From contig NZ_MAST01000019.1 of assembly GCF_001758225.1 (NCBI RefSeq), forward strand, positions 1 through 61,914: a stretch of DNA of 61,914 bases, given 5' to 3'. Below, one piece after another: positions 7,306-15,604 of the stretch (its first letter is position 1; each line of letters opens with the position of its first letter). The notes under the pieces were generated by a model. The model made no database searches and was not told where the DNA came from. It saw only the letters and a program-made list of their open reading frames with translations. The position numbers were made by a program, and so were the translations under genes. Source of the DNA: Humibacillus sp. DSM 29435 (GTDB lineage: Bacteria > Actinomycetota > Actinomycetes > Actinomycetales > Dermatophilaceae).

Positions 7306-7629
7306 ATGGCTCGCTACCGCATCGATGACGTCGGCGTGTCGCAGGTGCGCCGATCCCTCGCGACCGACCCCGCGATGTTCCGCACCTGCGCCACCTCACT
7401 CTCGGTGACGGTGTCATCGGCGCAGGGGGCCGTCGACGCCGACAGCGACGGGCTGCTGCGGGCCCTCGAACGATTCCGGGTCGTGCACGTCGGCTCGTTG
7501 CACGCTGTCGCCGACGCGGCTGCCGCTCTGGTTGGTGATCTCGATCTCGTCGTCGACAGCGATCGCGAGACGCAGCTCGGTGTCGCAATGGCGTTCTCGG
7601 CCATGATCGGCCTCGAGGTCGCCGGGTGA
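7306..7629 (+). CDS. Small helical partner of the polymorphic toxin (WXG100-like)
   Basis: A 107-residue protein, mostly alanine/valine-rich helix with heptad-like spacing (VVHVGSLHAVADAAAALVGD near residues 60-80) and no membrane segment. Its stop overlaps the GTG of the 954-residue toxin gene (GTGA), so the two are coupled. Size, helical nature and position resemble the small partners encoded before LXG/WXG toxins exported by type VII secretion. No clear WxG motif is seen, so the ESX link is inferred from gene order. It is likely a chaperone or targeting partner for the toxin N-terminus. Confidence 0.6.
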   Translation: MARYRIDDVGVSQVRRSLATDPAMFRTCATSLSVTVSSAQGAVDADSDGLLRALERFRVVHVGSLHAVADAAAALVGDLDLVVDSDRETQLGVAMAFSAMIGLEVAG

Positions 7630-10490
7630 GCCATCCGTCGTGGCCGTCCGGGACGGCCGTGGCCGCAGGCGCGGCCCTGCCGATGCCAGCGGGTGACGCT
7701 GCGCTGCTCCGCGCCCGGGCACGCAGTCTGCGGGGCATCGAGGCGGAAGCACGAGGCACCCCGCTCATACACGGAGTCCTGGCGCAACGGCTGCCTGAGG
7801 TCTGGGCCGGCGTGGCGGCCGACACCGCGGTCGCCGAGTCGGTGGTGCTGGTGGGCCGGGCCGCCCGGGTGCTCGAAGCGCTGACGGCAGCCGCTGCCGC
7901 CCTGACTCGCTACGCCGCCACTCTCGAGCTGGTGCGCAATGCCGTGGCAGGGTTGCAACAGCAGTGGAACGGCGAGATGGCCGCACACACCCAGGCGGTC
8001 GCGACCACCCGCGCCCAGGCCGTCATCGATCTGGCGTCGGCGCACGCCGTCATCCTGCTGACCGAGGAGCACGAGGCCGTGAAGTCACGGTTGTCGTGGC
8101 AGCACGCCCAGCAGGTCGAGGTGCTGCGCGCCGCGGCGGCAGCGGCGGCGCGGGCGGTCGAGGCGGCGACAAACCGCACCTTCCCGAACGGTGCCGAGCC
8201 GACCGGTACCGCCCTGCGTGAGCGGCTCTTCGTCGGGATGACCTTCGCCGAGGGCGCCGCCGCGGGCGCCCGGTCGCGACGGCTCGCCGTCGGCGACGCG
8301 GCCGCGCTCAGGCGGGTGCTCGGGCCGGGTGCCTCGAGCAGGTCGGGCGGGTCATCAGGCCAGCACCTGACCGACCTGCTCGCCTCGATGCGCGGTCGGG
8401 CTGGCGACCCGGTGTATGCGCAGGTCGTGGTCGACGAGCTCGGCGTGAACGGCATCCAGGGCCTGCTGGCCGAACTGTCTCGGCGCGACTCCACCGCGAG
8501 CGCCGACGACCTCCAGGGCGTCGCCGGGCTGTTGGGTCAGCTGCTGCTGACCGCCAGCAACCCCGCAGCCGCCGGTCTCGACCCCCGCACCCAGCGGCTC
8601 GTCGACTCAGGCTCCGCGCTCCTGCGTGACACCGTCGTCGCCTCCCTCGGCGGCGAGGTGGCCGACTCCGCCGGTAGCGACCGTTACGCGGGGTACTGGC
8701 TGATGGGGCAGCTGGTGACCGGGGCCCGGCACTCGGGGTGGACCGGCACCATCGCTCCCGGCTTCCTGCAGCGGCTCGTGACCGGCACCGCTCGGGCCGA
8801 GGTGGCCGAGACCCGCGACGACGACCTCAGGCGAAGGCACGGCGCCACCGTCGCCCCGCACGGCAGCGACCACTTCACCTCGTTCTTCGACGACGCGAAC
8901 CGTTCCGGCGACGCCCTGCACGTGCTGCTCTCGGAGGTGGGAGATGACCCGGTGGCCCAGCGCGAGCTGCTGGCCGGCACGTTCGACGGCGGCATCCTGA
9001 CCGATACCCGCGGCGGTCCGATCTCCGTGGCCGCTTACCTGGCCCGGCGCTTCGTGACCTACAACGCGAACGCCCCGGCCACCAGCAACGACCTGCACCT
9101 GGCCACCACCGACGACCTCGCCCGGTTGATGCGGGCGTCGTCTGTCGGCGGCGGCGCGCTGGCGGCTACCTTGCGCGGCAAGGTGATGGCCGAGATCGGG
9201 AGGGTGAGCGGCTACGCGCAGCAGGGCGTCTCGAGCACGCGACAGTACGAGCACAACACGGCTGCCGTTGAGAATCAGGCCGTCGATTGGGCGCTGGCGA
9301 TGCACGCCAACGTGACGAGGGCGTTGAACACCCCGGGTCTGGCCCTCGACAGTGACGAGTACGCCAGCCCGGTCGGTGGTGACTTCCAACCCGTGCTCAG
9401 TGTCGGCGAGCTGAGCAACCTGGTGGGCGCATTCACTCTGTCGACCGACTTCTCGGCAGGCCCGAAGGCGCCGGCCGAGAACTATCAACGGCTGATGACC
9501 GGCTCGGTCGCCGACGCCAGAGCCGACGCGGTCAGTGGGCTCTCGGTCGACGACGGCATCCAGCGGATGGCTTTCTTCGACGCCTCAGCCTCGTGGGCGC
9601 TCATCGGGCTGGCGCGCAGGCAGGACGAGCTCAACGCCTCGATGTGGAGCAACCTCGCCGAGGCCACCAACTTCGTGGTGGCCCTGAGGAAGGGACCGAG
9701 AGAGCTCAGAGACCACGTCAAGACCCTGGTCGTCGACGGGAGCACCAAGGGCGACTACGAGAAGCTGGCCATCTCGATGGTGCGATCCGACGTCGAGCTG
9801 AAGCAGTCGTTCGCGAACGAACAACGCACCGCGGCTCTGACCGGGCTGCTCAACGGCATCCGCTCCACGACGGCGACGGGTCCCGACTCGCTCAAGGTGC
9901 TGCTGAAGAGCGGCACGAACCGCCTTACCCCTCTGCCGAGCGCCGGCTCGGTACTGCTCGCGAGGGTGACCGAGATCGACGCCGCGGTACGTGCCGTCGA
10001 GCGTCGACCCGAACCGACCCCGCTGAACCTCACCCCGACGCTGCGCGCCTTGGCCCACGGCGCTCAGTTCGTCTACGACCCCCTCACCGGCGGCAGCTTG
10101 GACCGCTCCGACGTCGATCACCTGAAGCAGCACGAGATCGACACTGCGGAGCGGCTCATGCACGCAGGCCACCGCATAGAGTTCATCCACGCCACCGGCA
10201 CGGGGACCTCTCCCGATGTACGCCTCGACGGTGAGCTGTGGGAGTTCAAGGCACTGTCGGGTAGCAGCACCAGCACGGTGGTCACCGCCATCAGAAGAGG
10301 CGGTAGCCAGTCGTCGCGCATCCTCGTCGATGCCACGGAGTCAGGACTGCCCCTCCGGGATATTCTCGGCGCGGTTGACAACGCTCTGCTTCGCTACGGC
10401 TCCGCCCCAGCGGTTGACGGCGGTCGCGGAACAATCGAGGTGGTTCGGGTCATCCTGCGCGATGGCCGTACCGTCGAAAGAAGGGTGTGA
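7626..10490 (+). CDS. Polymorphic toxin with CdiA-CT-like nuclease C-terminus
   Basis: 954 residues. The first 190 or so form long alanine-rich helices like WXG100/LXG export domains. The middle (about 220-800) looks like the actinobacterial DUF6571 repeat region (DLHLATTDDLARLMRASSVG, WALIGLARRQDELNASMWSN). The last 130 residues match the CdiA C-terminal tRNase family: AERLMHAGHRIEFIHA, then SPDVRLDGELWEFK with candidate PD-(D/E)XK residues Asp864, Glu873 and Lys875, then a helix TVVTAIRRGGSQSSR and a strand ILVDA. No signal peptide is present. It is coupled to the upstream small gene, and the downstream 139-residue gene starts 2 bp after its stop, as toxin-immunity pairs do. Predicted role is contact-dependent or type VII-delivered killing of rivals by RNA or DNA cleavage. 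Confidence 0.78.
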   Translation: MSHPSWPSGTAVAAGAALPMPAGDAALLRARARSLRGIEAEARGTPLIHGVLAQRLPEVWAGVAADTAVAESVVLVGRAARVLEALTAAAAALTRYAATLELVRNAVAGLQQQWNGEMAAHTQAVATTRAQAVIDLASAHAVILLTEEHEAVKSRLSWQHAQQVEVLRAAAAAAARAVEAATNRTFPNGAEPTGTALRERLFVGMTFAEGAAAGARSRRLAVGDAAALRRVLGPGASSRSGGSSGQHLTDLLASMRGRAGDPVYAQVVVDELGVNGIQGLLAELSRRDSTASADDLQGVAGLLGQLLLTASNPAAAGLDPRTQRLVDSGSALLRDTVVASLGGEVADSAGSDRYAGYWLMGQLVTGARHSGWTGTIAPGFLQRLVTGTARAEVAETRDDDLRRRHGATVAPHGSDHFTSFFDDANRSGDALHVLLSEVGDDPVAQRELLAGTFDGGILTDTRGGPISVAAYLARRFVTYNANAPATSNDLHLATTDDLARLMRASSVGGGALAATLRGKVMAEIGRVSGYAQQGVSSTRQYEHNTAAVENQAVDWALAMHANVTRALNTPGLALDSDEYASPVGGDFQPVLSVGELSNLVGAFTLSTDFSAGPKAPAENYQRLMTGSVADARADAVSGLSVDDGIQRMAFFDASASWALIGLARRQDELNASMWSNLAEATNFVVALRKGPRELRDHVKTLVVDGSTKGDYEKLAISMVRSDVELKQSFANEQRTAALTGLLNGIRSTTATGPDSLKVLLKSGTNRLTPLPSAGSVLLARVTEIDAAVRAVERRPEPTPLNLTPTLRALAHGAQFVYDPLTGGSLDRSDVDHLKQHEIDTAERLMHAGHRIEFIHATGTGTSPDVRLDGELWEFKALSGSSTSTVVTAIRRGGSQSSRILVDATESGLPLRDILGAVDNALLRYGSAPAVDGGRGTIEVVRVILRDGRTVERRV

Positions 10491-10491
10491 C

Positions 10492-10911
10492 ATGTCAGGT
10501 TGGCTGATCAACATCGACCTCCCTTTCGAGCAGGTTTCGGCCCTGCTCCGGGGTATGGCTGGCGCTGCGTTCACCGAGTCCCGCACAGGTCTCAGCCTCG
10601 ACTTCGGGCAGGACAGGGGGGCCAGCGCCACGAATGCCTTTCCTGATATGGGCACCGACATCGCCGTCGGCGACCTCACCGAGACGCTCCCCTGGACCAT
10701 CTACGACTTCCTCGCTGAGCGAACGTCGGCCGTGATGTGGATGGTCGATGACCTCACGATGCTGGTCACTGCCCGTGGCACCACCCCTGAGGCGCTCGGG
10801 CTGCAGCTGGTCCACGATCGCGTCCCTCCCCTCATCTCCACCATCGACGCGTCGGGTGATGCCTACGAGTGGCGGGCTGAGCCAAATCCGAGATCAGGCA
10901 CTCTGACCTGA
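10492..10911 (+). CDS. Probable immunity protein for the upstream toxin
   Basis: 139 residues, starting at ATG 10492, one base after the toxin stop, with a purine-rich Shine-Dalgarno (GAAAGAAGGG) inside the toxin end. The protein is acidic and small (SLDFGQDRG, GDLTETLPWTIYDFLAE, WMVDDLTMLVTARG) and has no secretion signal. I do not recognise a named immunity family. Position, size and acidity are what is expected of a cytoplasmic protein that binds a basic nuclease domain. The function is inferred from context only. Confidence 0.6.
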   Translation: MSGWLINIDLPFEQVSALLRGMAGAAFTESRTGLSLDFGQDRGASATNAFPDMGTDIAVGDLTETLPWTIYDFLAERTSAVMWMVDDLTMLVTARGTTPEALGLQLVHDRVPPLISTIDASGDAYEWRAEPNPRSGTLT

Positions 10912-11007
10912 AACGGTGTCAGAGCTGCTGGCAAGGTCTCACAGGTTGGGCGGCAATGTCGGTGGGTCTGCGGCACCGGTCTGGCACGGGCCGCATAGGG
11001 TCGCAGG

Positions 11008-11805
11008 ATGAGCAGAGCTCGGCCCTACCTCGACCACACGCCGGTCGCGCTGGCGCACCGGGGCGGCTCGCTGTACCCGCCGAACGTGGGCCTCGAGAAC
11101 ACGATGACCGCGTTCGGCAACGCCGTCGGTCTCGGCTACACGCACCTCGAGACCGACGTGCACGTCACTCGCGACGGGAGGGTCGTGGCCTTCCACGATG
11201 TTCGCCTCGACCGGGTGACCGACCGCAAGGGCCTGATCCGAGACCTACCGTGGAGCGAGGTGAGCCAAGCGCGGCTCGGCGCAGATCGGAGCGAGGGGGT
11301 GCCGCTGCTCACCGACGTCATCGAGGCCTTCCCGGGCACCTACCTCAACGTCGACCTCAAGGCCCGCGGCACGGCGGGCCCGCTGTGGCAGCTGATCGAG
11401 CGGTACGCCGTGCACGACCTGATCTGCGTCGGCTCTTTCCAGCAACGTCACCTGTCGCGGTTCCGTTCACTGGCCAAGGGGTCGGTGGCCACGGCGGCCG
11501 GGGCGGCCGGCACCGCCCTCCTGCGCTTCTCACCGGCATCCCTGAGCCGCCTGCTGCACACCCCCGCCGACGTGCTGCAGGTGCCCGCGACGGTGCGCGT
11601 CGCGGGTCGGCAGCTCGATTTGGTGACGGAGTCGTTCGTCCAGGCGGCCCACCGCGCCGGTCGCCAGGTGCACGTCTGGACCATTGACGATCCCGCGGAG
11701 ATGACCCGGCTGCTCGACCTGGGCGTCGACGGTCTGGTCAGCGACCGCATCGACGTTCTCAAGCGCGTCCTGACCGAGCGCGGCGCCTGGACCGGAACCA
11801 GCTGA
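11008..11805 (+). CDS. Glycerophosphodiester phosphodiesterase
   Basis: 265 residues of the GDPD TIM-barrel family, which hydrolyses deacylated phospholipids to glycerol-3-phosphate and an alcohol. The catalytic signature is clear: ALAHRGGSLYPPNVGLENT (His/Arg and metal-binding Glu), HLETDVHVTRDGRVVAFHD (Glu, Asp and the second His), and C-terminal QVHVWTIDDPAEMTRLLDLG with GVDGLVSDR. No signal peptide is seen, so it is a cytoplasmic UgpQ-type enzyme rather than a secreted GlpQ. ATG 11008 fits the family start. It is monocistronic. Confidence 0.92.
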   Translation: MSRARPYLDHTPVALAHRGGSLYPPNVGLENTMTAFGNAVGLGYTHLETDVHVTRDGRVVAFHDVRLDRVTDRKGLIRDLPWSEVSQARLGADRSEGVPLLTDVIEAFPGTYLNVDLKARGTAGPLWQLIERYAVHDLICVGSFQQRHLSRFRSLAKGSVATAAGAAGTALLRFSPASLSRLLHTPADVLQVPATVRVAGRQLDLVTESFVQAAHRAGRQVHVWTIDDPAEMTRLLDLGVDGLVSDRIDVLKRVLTERGAWTGTS

Positions 11806-11835
11806 GCACGAGCACCACTCCGCGTGGGACCGGGC

Positions 11836-12462
11836 TCAACGAACGAGGACGTGCCCCTGCGACGTGCTGAGCCGCGTCCATCGCCCGTTCGCCGAGACGG
11901 ATGCCGCGGAGCCCGCCACCGTGAAGCCGAGCACATGCGCTCCCAGCGCCAGACCGGCGACGATCGGTGGGCGCGTGTCGCTCATCGCCCCCCACACCCG
12001 CCGGCGCAGCGCCTCGACGGCCAGACCTCCCGCCGTGGCGGGGCTTCCTTCAGCGACGGCCGAGATACCCTGTCGCGCAATGTCATCCACGTCGGAGCAG
12101 GGCAGTGAACCCACCGGCTCCCAACCTCCACGCGGCGGCGCCAACCCGGCCCACGGCACGCTGACCGTGACCGGGGGGACGGGCAGCACGGCCGAGCCTC
12201 CGCGTGCCAGGCGGTCACCGATCGACGCGAACGAGACTGTGGCGTCGAGGTCATCGGTCGCAGCCACCGGCACCACGCGCAGGCCGAGCACGGCCCCCTC
12301 CCCCATCAGACCGGAGCCGTCGAGCACCGCGACCGTCGACAGCAGCAGGCCACCCATCACCTGAAGCCGCACCGCACCATCCGCGCGAACCTGTCGGGCG
12401 CGACCGACGAAGGTCGCGAAGTCGGCGAGCGCGTGCTCGTCGCCGAAGTCGATGGAGCTCAT
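11836..12462 (-). CDS. Hypothetical protein next to a thioesterase
   Basis: 208 residues from ATG 12462 (MSSIDFGDEHALADFATFVG). It has a strand-rich, glycine/valine/alanine-rich sequence with a repeated pattern of short strands (RLQVMGGLLLSTVAVLDGSG, VLGLRVVPVA, VAGLALGAHVLGFTVAGSAA). There are no catalytic motifs, signal peptide or convincing membrane helices. It lies 7 bp downstream of the thioesterase gene in the same direction and is probably cotranscribed. I do not know its function. Confidence 0.65.
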   Translation of the reverse strand: MSSIDFGDEHALADFATFVGRARQVRADGAVRLQVMGGLLLSTVAVLDGSGLMGEGAVLGLRVVPVAATDDLDATVSFASIGDRLARGGSAVLPVPPVTVSVPWAGLAPPRGGWEPVGSLPCSDVDDIARQGISAVAEGSPATAGGLAVEALRRRVWGAMSDTRPPIVAGLALGAHVLGFTVAGSAASVSANGRWTRLSTSQGHVLVR

Positions 12463-12469
12463 CGGCGGC

Positions 12470-12991
12470 TCACCTGCGACGTCGACGGAACGGGGCGGGT
12501 CCGCCCATGTGTGCGCGCACCGACTCGCGCTCGTGGTCGCGCATGCGTCGGGGGGTCTCGGAGGTGAAGTCGTAGAGGGCCAGCTCGGTCTCGGCCACCG
12601 CGTAGACGATGCCGCCACCACCGCCACCACCGTCTTGGTCGGCGGCCATCCCGGCCGGGTCGGTGACGATGTACGCCACGTCGAACCCGGCTCCACCGAC
12701 CCGGGAGACCCACATCTGGATCTCCACCGGCTCGTGCCGAAACCCCAGGGGCCTGCGGTACTCGATCTCGTGCCGCGACACGAGCACCCCTTCGTCGAGC
12801 AGCGTGCGCTGCCCGGCGTCCTGGCCGCCGAACCAGTCGCGGAACCCGATGACGCGGGCGTCCTCGAGCAGCCGCAGGAACTGCACGTTGTTGATGTGCG
12901 CGTAGGCGTCCATGTCTGACCACCGCAGCGCCACGTGTGCTGCGTACGGCTTCGGCTGGTCGGCTGCTGCGTCGGCTCGATCATCGGTCAT
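12470..12991 (-). CDS. Hotdog-fold acyl-CoA thioesterase
   Basis: 173 residues of the 4HBT/FadM type, which hydrolyse acyl-CoA esters in the cytoplasm. The N-terminal signature VALRWSDMDAYAHINNVQFLRLLEDAR contains the catalytic Asp and the HINN motif (quoted in part), and SRHEIEYRRPL is the second conserved strand. An unusual run of seven glycines near residue 122 is encoded by a GGT/GGC repeat and may be a flexible loop. ATG 12991 has a GAGGATGG Shine-Dalgarno. It is coupled to the downstream hypothetical gene. Confidence 0.85.
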   Translation of the reverse strand: MTDDRADAAADQPKPYAAHVALRWSDMDAYAHINNVQFLRLLEDARVIGFRDWFGGQDAGQRTLLDEGVLVSRHEIEYRRPLGFRHEPVEIQMWVSRVGGAGFDVAYIVTDPAGMAADQDGGGGGGGIVYAVAETELALYDFTSETPRRMRDHERESVRAHMGGPAPFRRRRR

Positions 12992-13099
12992 GACGCCATC
13001 CTCGCACCGCCCGTCCACACCCCTCACGCGGTGTCCGCGCTCGTCCACAGCGACCGGATGCCGGGCCGCCGCGTCAGCGGCCCCACGTAGGTTGGGGTC

Positions 13100-15247
13100 A
13101 TGACCGGCTCCCCCTCGACCACCACTCTGACCGACGGAACCTTGAACCCAGAGCTGCGCGAGCGGGCCGAGTCCGCCTTACGTCGGCTGGTCGGCCGCGA
13201 AGACGTCGACTTCCGTGACGGGCAGCTCGAGGCGATCAGCGCGCTCGTCGAGGGGCGCCGACGGGTGCTCGTGGTGCAGCGCACCGGGTGGGGAAAGTCG
13301 GCCGTCTACTTCGTGGCCACCGCCCTGCGGCGGGCCGAGGGCGCCGGGCCGACCGTGATCGTCAGCCCCCTCCTGGCCCTGATGCGTGACCAGATCGGGG
13401 CAGCCGAGCGGGCCGGCATCCGGGCCGTCACCCTCAACTCCACCAACCCCGAGGAGTGGGCCACGGTCTCGGCCGCCCTGGCCCGAGGCGAGGTCGACGT
13501 GCTGCTCGTCAGCCCCGAACGTCTCAACAACCCCCGGTTCCGCGACGAGCAGCTGCCGACCCTGGCGCAGACGTGCGGGCTGCTTGTCGTCGACGAGGCG
13601 CACTGCATCAGCGACTGGGGCCATGACTTCCGGCCCGACTACCGCCGCATCCGCGACCTGCTCACGACGTTGCCCGACCGCACTCCGGTGCTGGCCACCA
13701 CCGCCACCGCGAACGCGCGCGTCGTCACCGACGTCGTCGAGCAGCTCGGCGCCGGCAACCGTGACGTGCTCACCCTGCGCGGCCCGCTCGCGCGTGCCTC
13801 CCTGCGCCTCGGGGTGCTGCCGCTGGCGGCGCCCGAGCAGCGTCTCGCGTGGCTCATTGCGCACCTCGGCGAGCTGCCCGGCTCGGGGATCGTCTACGCC
13901 CTGACGGTGGCCGCCGCCGAAGACGTGGCCGTGGCGCTGCGCGAGGCCGGTCACCAGGTTGCCGCCTACACCGGTCGCACCGAGCCCGGTGAACGCATCC
14001 GGCTCGAGACGGCGTTGCGCGAGAACGAGGTCAAGGCCCTCATCGCCACCAGTGCGCTCGGGATGGGCTTCGACAAGCCCGACCTCGGGTTCGTGCTTCA
14101 CCTCGGGGCTCCTTCCTCACCGGTGGCCTACTACCAACAGGTCGGACGAGCCGGCCGGGCCACCGACCGCGCCGACGTGCTGCTGCTGCCCGGGCCGGAG
14201 GACAAAGACATCTGGCGCTACTTCGCGTCGGCGTCGATGCCGAAGCAGGAGCAGGCCGACGCCGTGATCCGGGCCCTCTCTGCGGCCCAGAAGCCGCTGT
14301 CGACGATGGCTCTGGAGTCGATCGTCGACATCCGCCGCACTCGCCTCGACCTGCTGCTCAAGGTGCTCGACGTCGACGGAGCGGTGCAGCGCGTTCAGGG
14401 CGGCTGGACCGCCACCGGTGCTGACTGGGCCTACGACGCGGAGCGCTACGGTCGGGTGTCTGAGGCGCGCGAGCGGGAGCAGCAGCTGATGATCGACTAC
14501 GAGCGCACCGGCGAGTGCCGCATGGCGTTCCTGCAGCGCTGCCTCGACGACGACTCAGCCCAGCCCTGCGGCCGCTGTGACAACTGTTCGGGCCCGTGGT
14601 TCGACGCGCAGATCCCCGACGCGGCCGTCAACACCGCCCGAGCGCGGCTCGACCGGCCGGGCGTGGTGCTCGCGCCCCGAGCCCAGTGGCCTACCGGCAT
14701 GGACCGGCTGGGCGTGCCGGTCAAGGGCAAGATCGCACCGGCCGTGGCCATGGACGACGGCCGGGCCGTGGCTCGGCTCTCCGACCTCGGCTGGGGCCAG
14801 CGGCTGCGCGAGCTGCTGCGTTCCGAAGACCAGCAGGTGCCCGCCCCCCTGGTGCAGGCCTGCGTGGCCGTGCTGGCGGGCTGGAGCTGGGCGCAGCGGC
14901 CGGTCGCCATCGTCTCGGTCCCCTCGCGCCGACGGCCGCAGCTGGTGGGCTCCCTCGCGACCGGCATCTCCCAGCTGGGCCGGCTGCCCTACCTCGGCAG
15001 TCTCGACCTCGTCGACGGTGGCCCGGTCGGTGACCCCGGCGGCAACAGCGCGTTCCGCCTCGCTGCCGTATGGGAGCGACTCGCGGTGGGCCCGGCGCTC
15101 GCGGCCGCCCTCCGCGAGGTCAACGGCCCGGTGCTGCTCGTCGACGACGTCTGCGACTCGCGGTGGACCCTCACGGTCTCGGCCGGCATCCTGCGGCAGG
15201 CCGGGGCCGAGGCTGTGCTGCCCTTCGTGCTCGCGCTCGAGTCCTGA
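13100..15247 (+). CDS. RecQ-family DNA helicase with phosphoribosyltransferase-like C-terminus
   Basis: 715 residues. Domain 1 (about 25-210) has FRDGQLEAISAL, Walker A QRTGWGKSAVYF, and the DEAH box VVDEAHCISDWGHDFRPDY typical of RecQ. Domain 2 (to about 390) ends in YYQQVGRAGRATDRAD. A zinc-binding cysteine cluster follows (CRMAFLQRC and CGRCDNC, near residues 470-500). The last 180 residues are not RQC/HRDC but phosphoribosyltransferase-like, with the PRPP-loop relative VLLVDDVCDSRWTLT near the end; the usual TTGxT is changed to SRWT. It unwinds DNA in repair or recombination; the role of the tail is unknown. ATG 13100. Confidence 0.9.
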   Translation: MTGSPSTTTLTDGTLNPELRERAESALRRLVGREDVDFRDGQLEAISALVEGRRRVLVVQRTGWGKSAVYFVATALRRAEGAGPTVIVSPLLALMRDQIGAAERAGIRAVTLNSTNPEEWATVSAALARGEVDVLLVSPERLNNPRFRDEQLPTLAQTCGLLVVDEAHCISDWGHDFRPDYRRIRDLLTTLPDRTPVLATTATANARVVTDVVEQLGAGNRDVLTLRGPLARASLRLGVLPLAAPEQRLAWLIAHLGELPGSGIVYALTVAAAEDVAVALREAGHQVAAYTGRTEPGERIRLETALRENEVKALIATSALGMGFDKPDLGFVLHLGAPSSPVAYYQQVGRAGRATDRADVLLLPGPEDKDIWRYFASASMPKQEQADAVIRALSAAQKPLSTMALESIVDIRRTRLDLLLKVLDVDGAVQRVQGGWTATGADWAYDAERYGRVSEAREREQQLMIDYERTGECRMAFLQRCLDDDSAQPCGRCDNCSGPWFDAQIPDAAVNTARARLDRPGVVLAPRAQWPTGMDRLGVPVKGKIAPAVAMDDGRAVARLSDLGWGQRLRELLRSEDQQVPAPLVQACVAVLAGWSWAQRPVAIVSVPSRRRPQLVGSLATGISQLGRLPYLGSLDLVDGGPVGDPGGNSAFRLAAVWERLAVGPALAAALREVNGPVLLVDDVCDSRWTLTVSAGILRQAGAEAVLPFVLALES

Positions 15248-15248
15248 C

Positions 15249-15416
15249 TCACGCCTCGAGGGTGCCTTGGCACCCGCCCGGGCTCGGGCACAGGGCGTGC
15301 TCTCGTAGCTTCACCGATTGTGGCCGCGAGAGCATCGACAGCGGCTCGCGCCGCCCGTCGACCAGCACCAGCTCGGCGGGCGGAAGCTTCCAGTCGTTGT
15401 CGGCCAGCACGGCCAC
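15249..15416 (-). CDS. Possible small hypothetical protein
   Basis: A frame of about 55 residues from GTG 15416 reads VAVLADNDWKLPPAELVLVD and later RPQSVKLREHALCPSPGGCQ, with two cysteines near the end. The composition looks protein-like and the codons are GC-biased at third positions, but no family is recognised, and the frame is open upstream without a good start. It may be a short gene or the end of a decayed one, convergent with the helicase gene. The rest of the 350-base gap before the HNH gene shows nothing further. Confidence 0.3.
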   Translation of the reverse strand: MAVLADNDWKLPPAELVLVDGRREPLSMLSRPQSVKLREHALCPSPGGCQGTLEA

Positions 15417-15604
15417 GTCGCCGACCTGCCTCAGGGCATGCCGCCTCGCGCCAGCGGACTGACGCCCAACGCCTATGCGGCCACTCTCCGCGACCACCCC
15501 AGAGGCCTCGCCCACCCAGTCTCGCCCGAGCCCATCGTGGCGCAGACGCCCTACGCAACCCGGCCGTCTCATGCTTCATCCTGCGCGTGACGCTGTGAGG
15601 GCGA

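Noticed and set aside
8607-9488. Leftward frame of about 290 codons opposite the toxin gene
   Set aside because: No family resemblance and no ribosome binding site; antisense shadow of the toxin.
12600-12650. Trinucleotide run in the thioesterase gene as a regulatory repeat
   Set aside because: It stays in frame as a seven-glycine loop in an otherwise intact gene.
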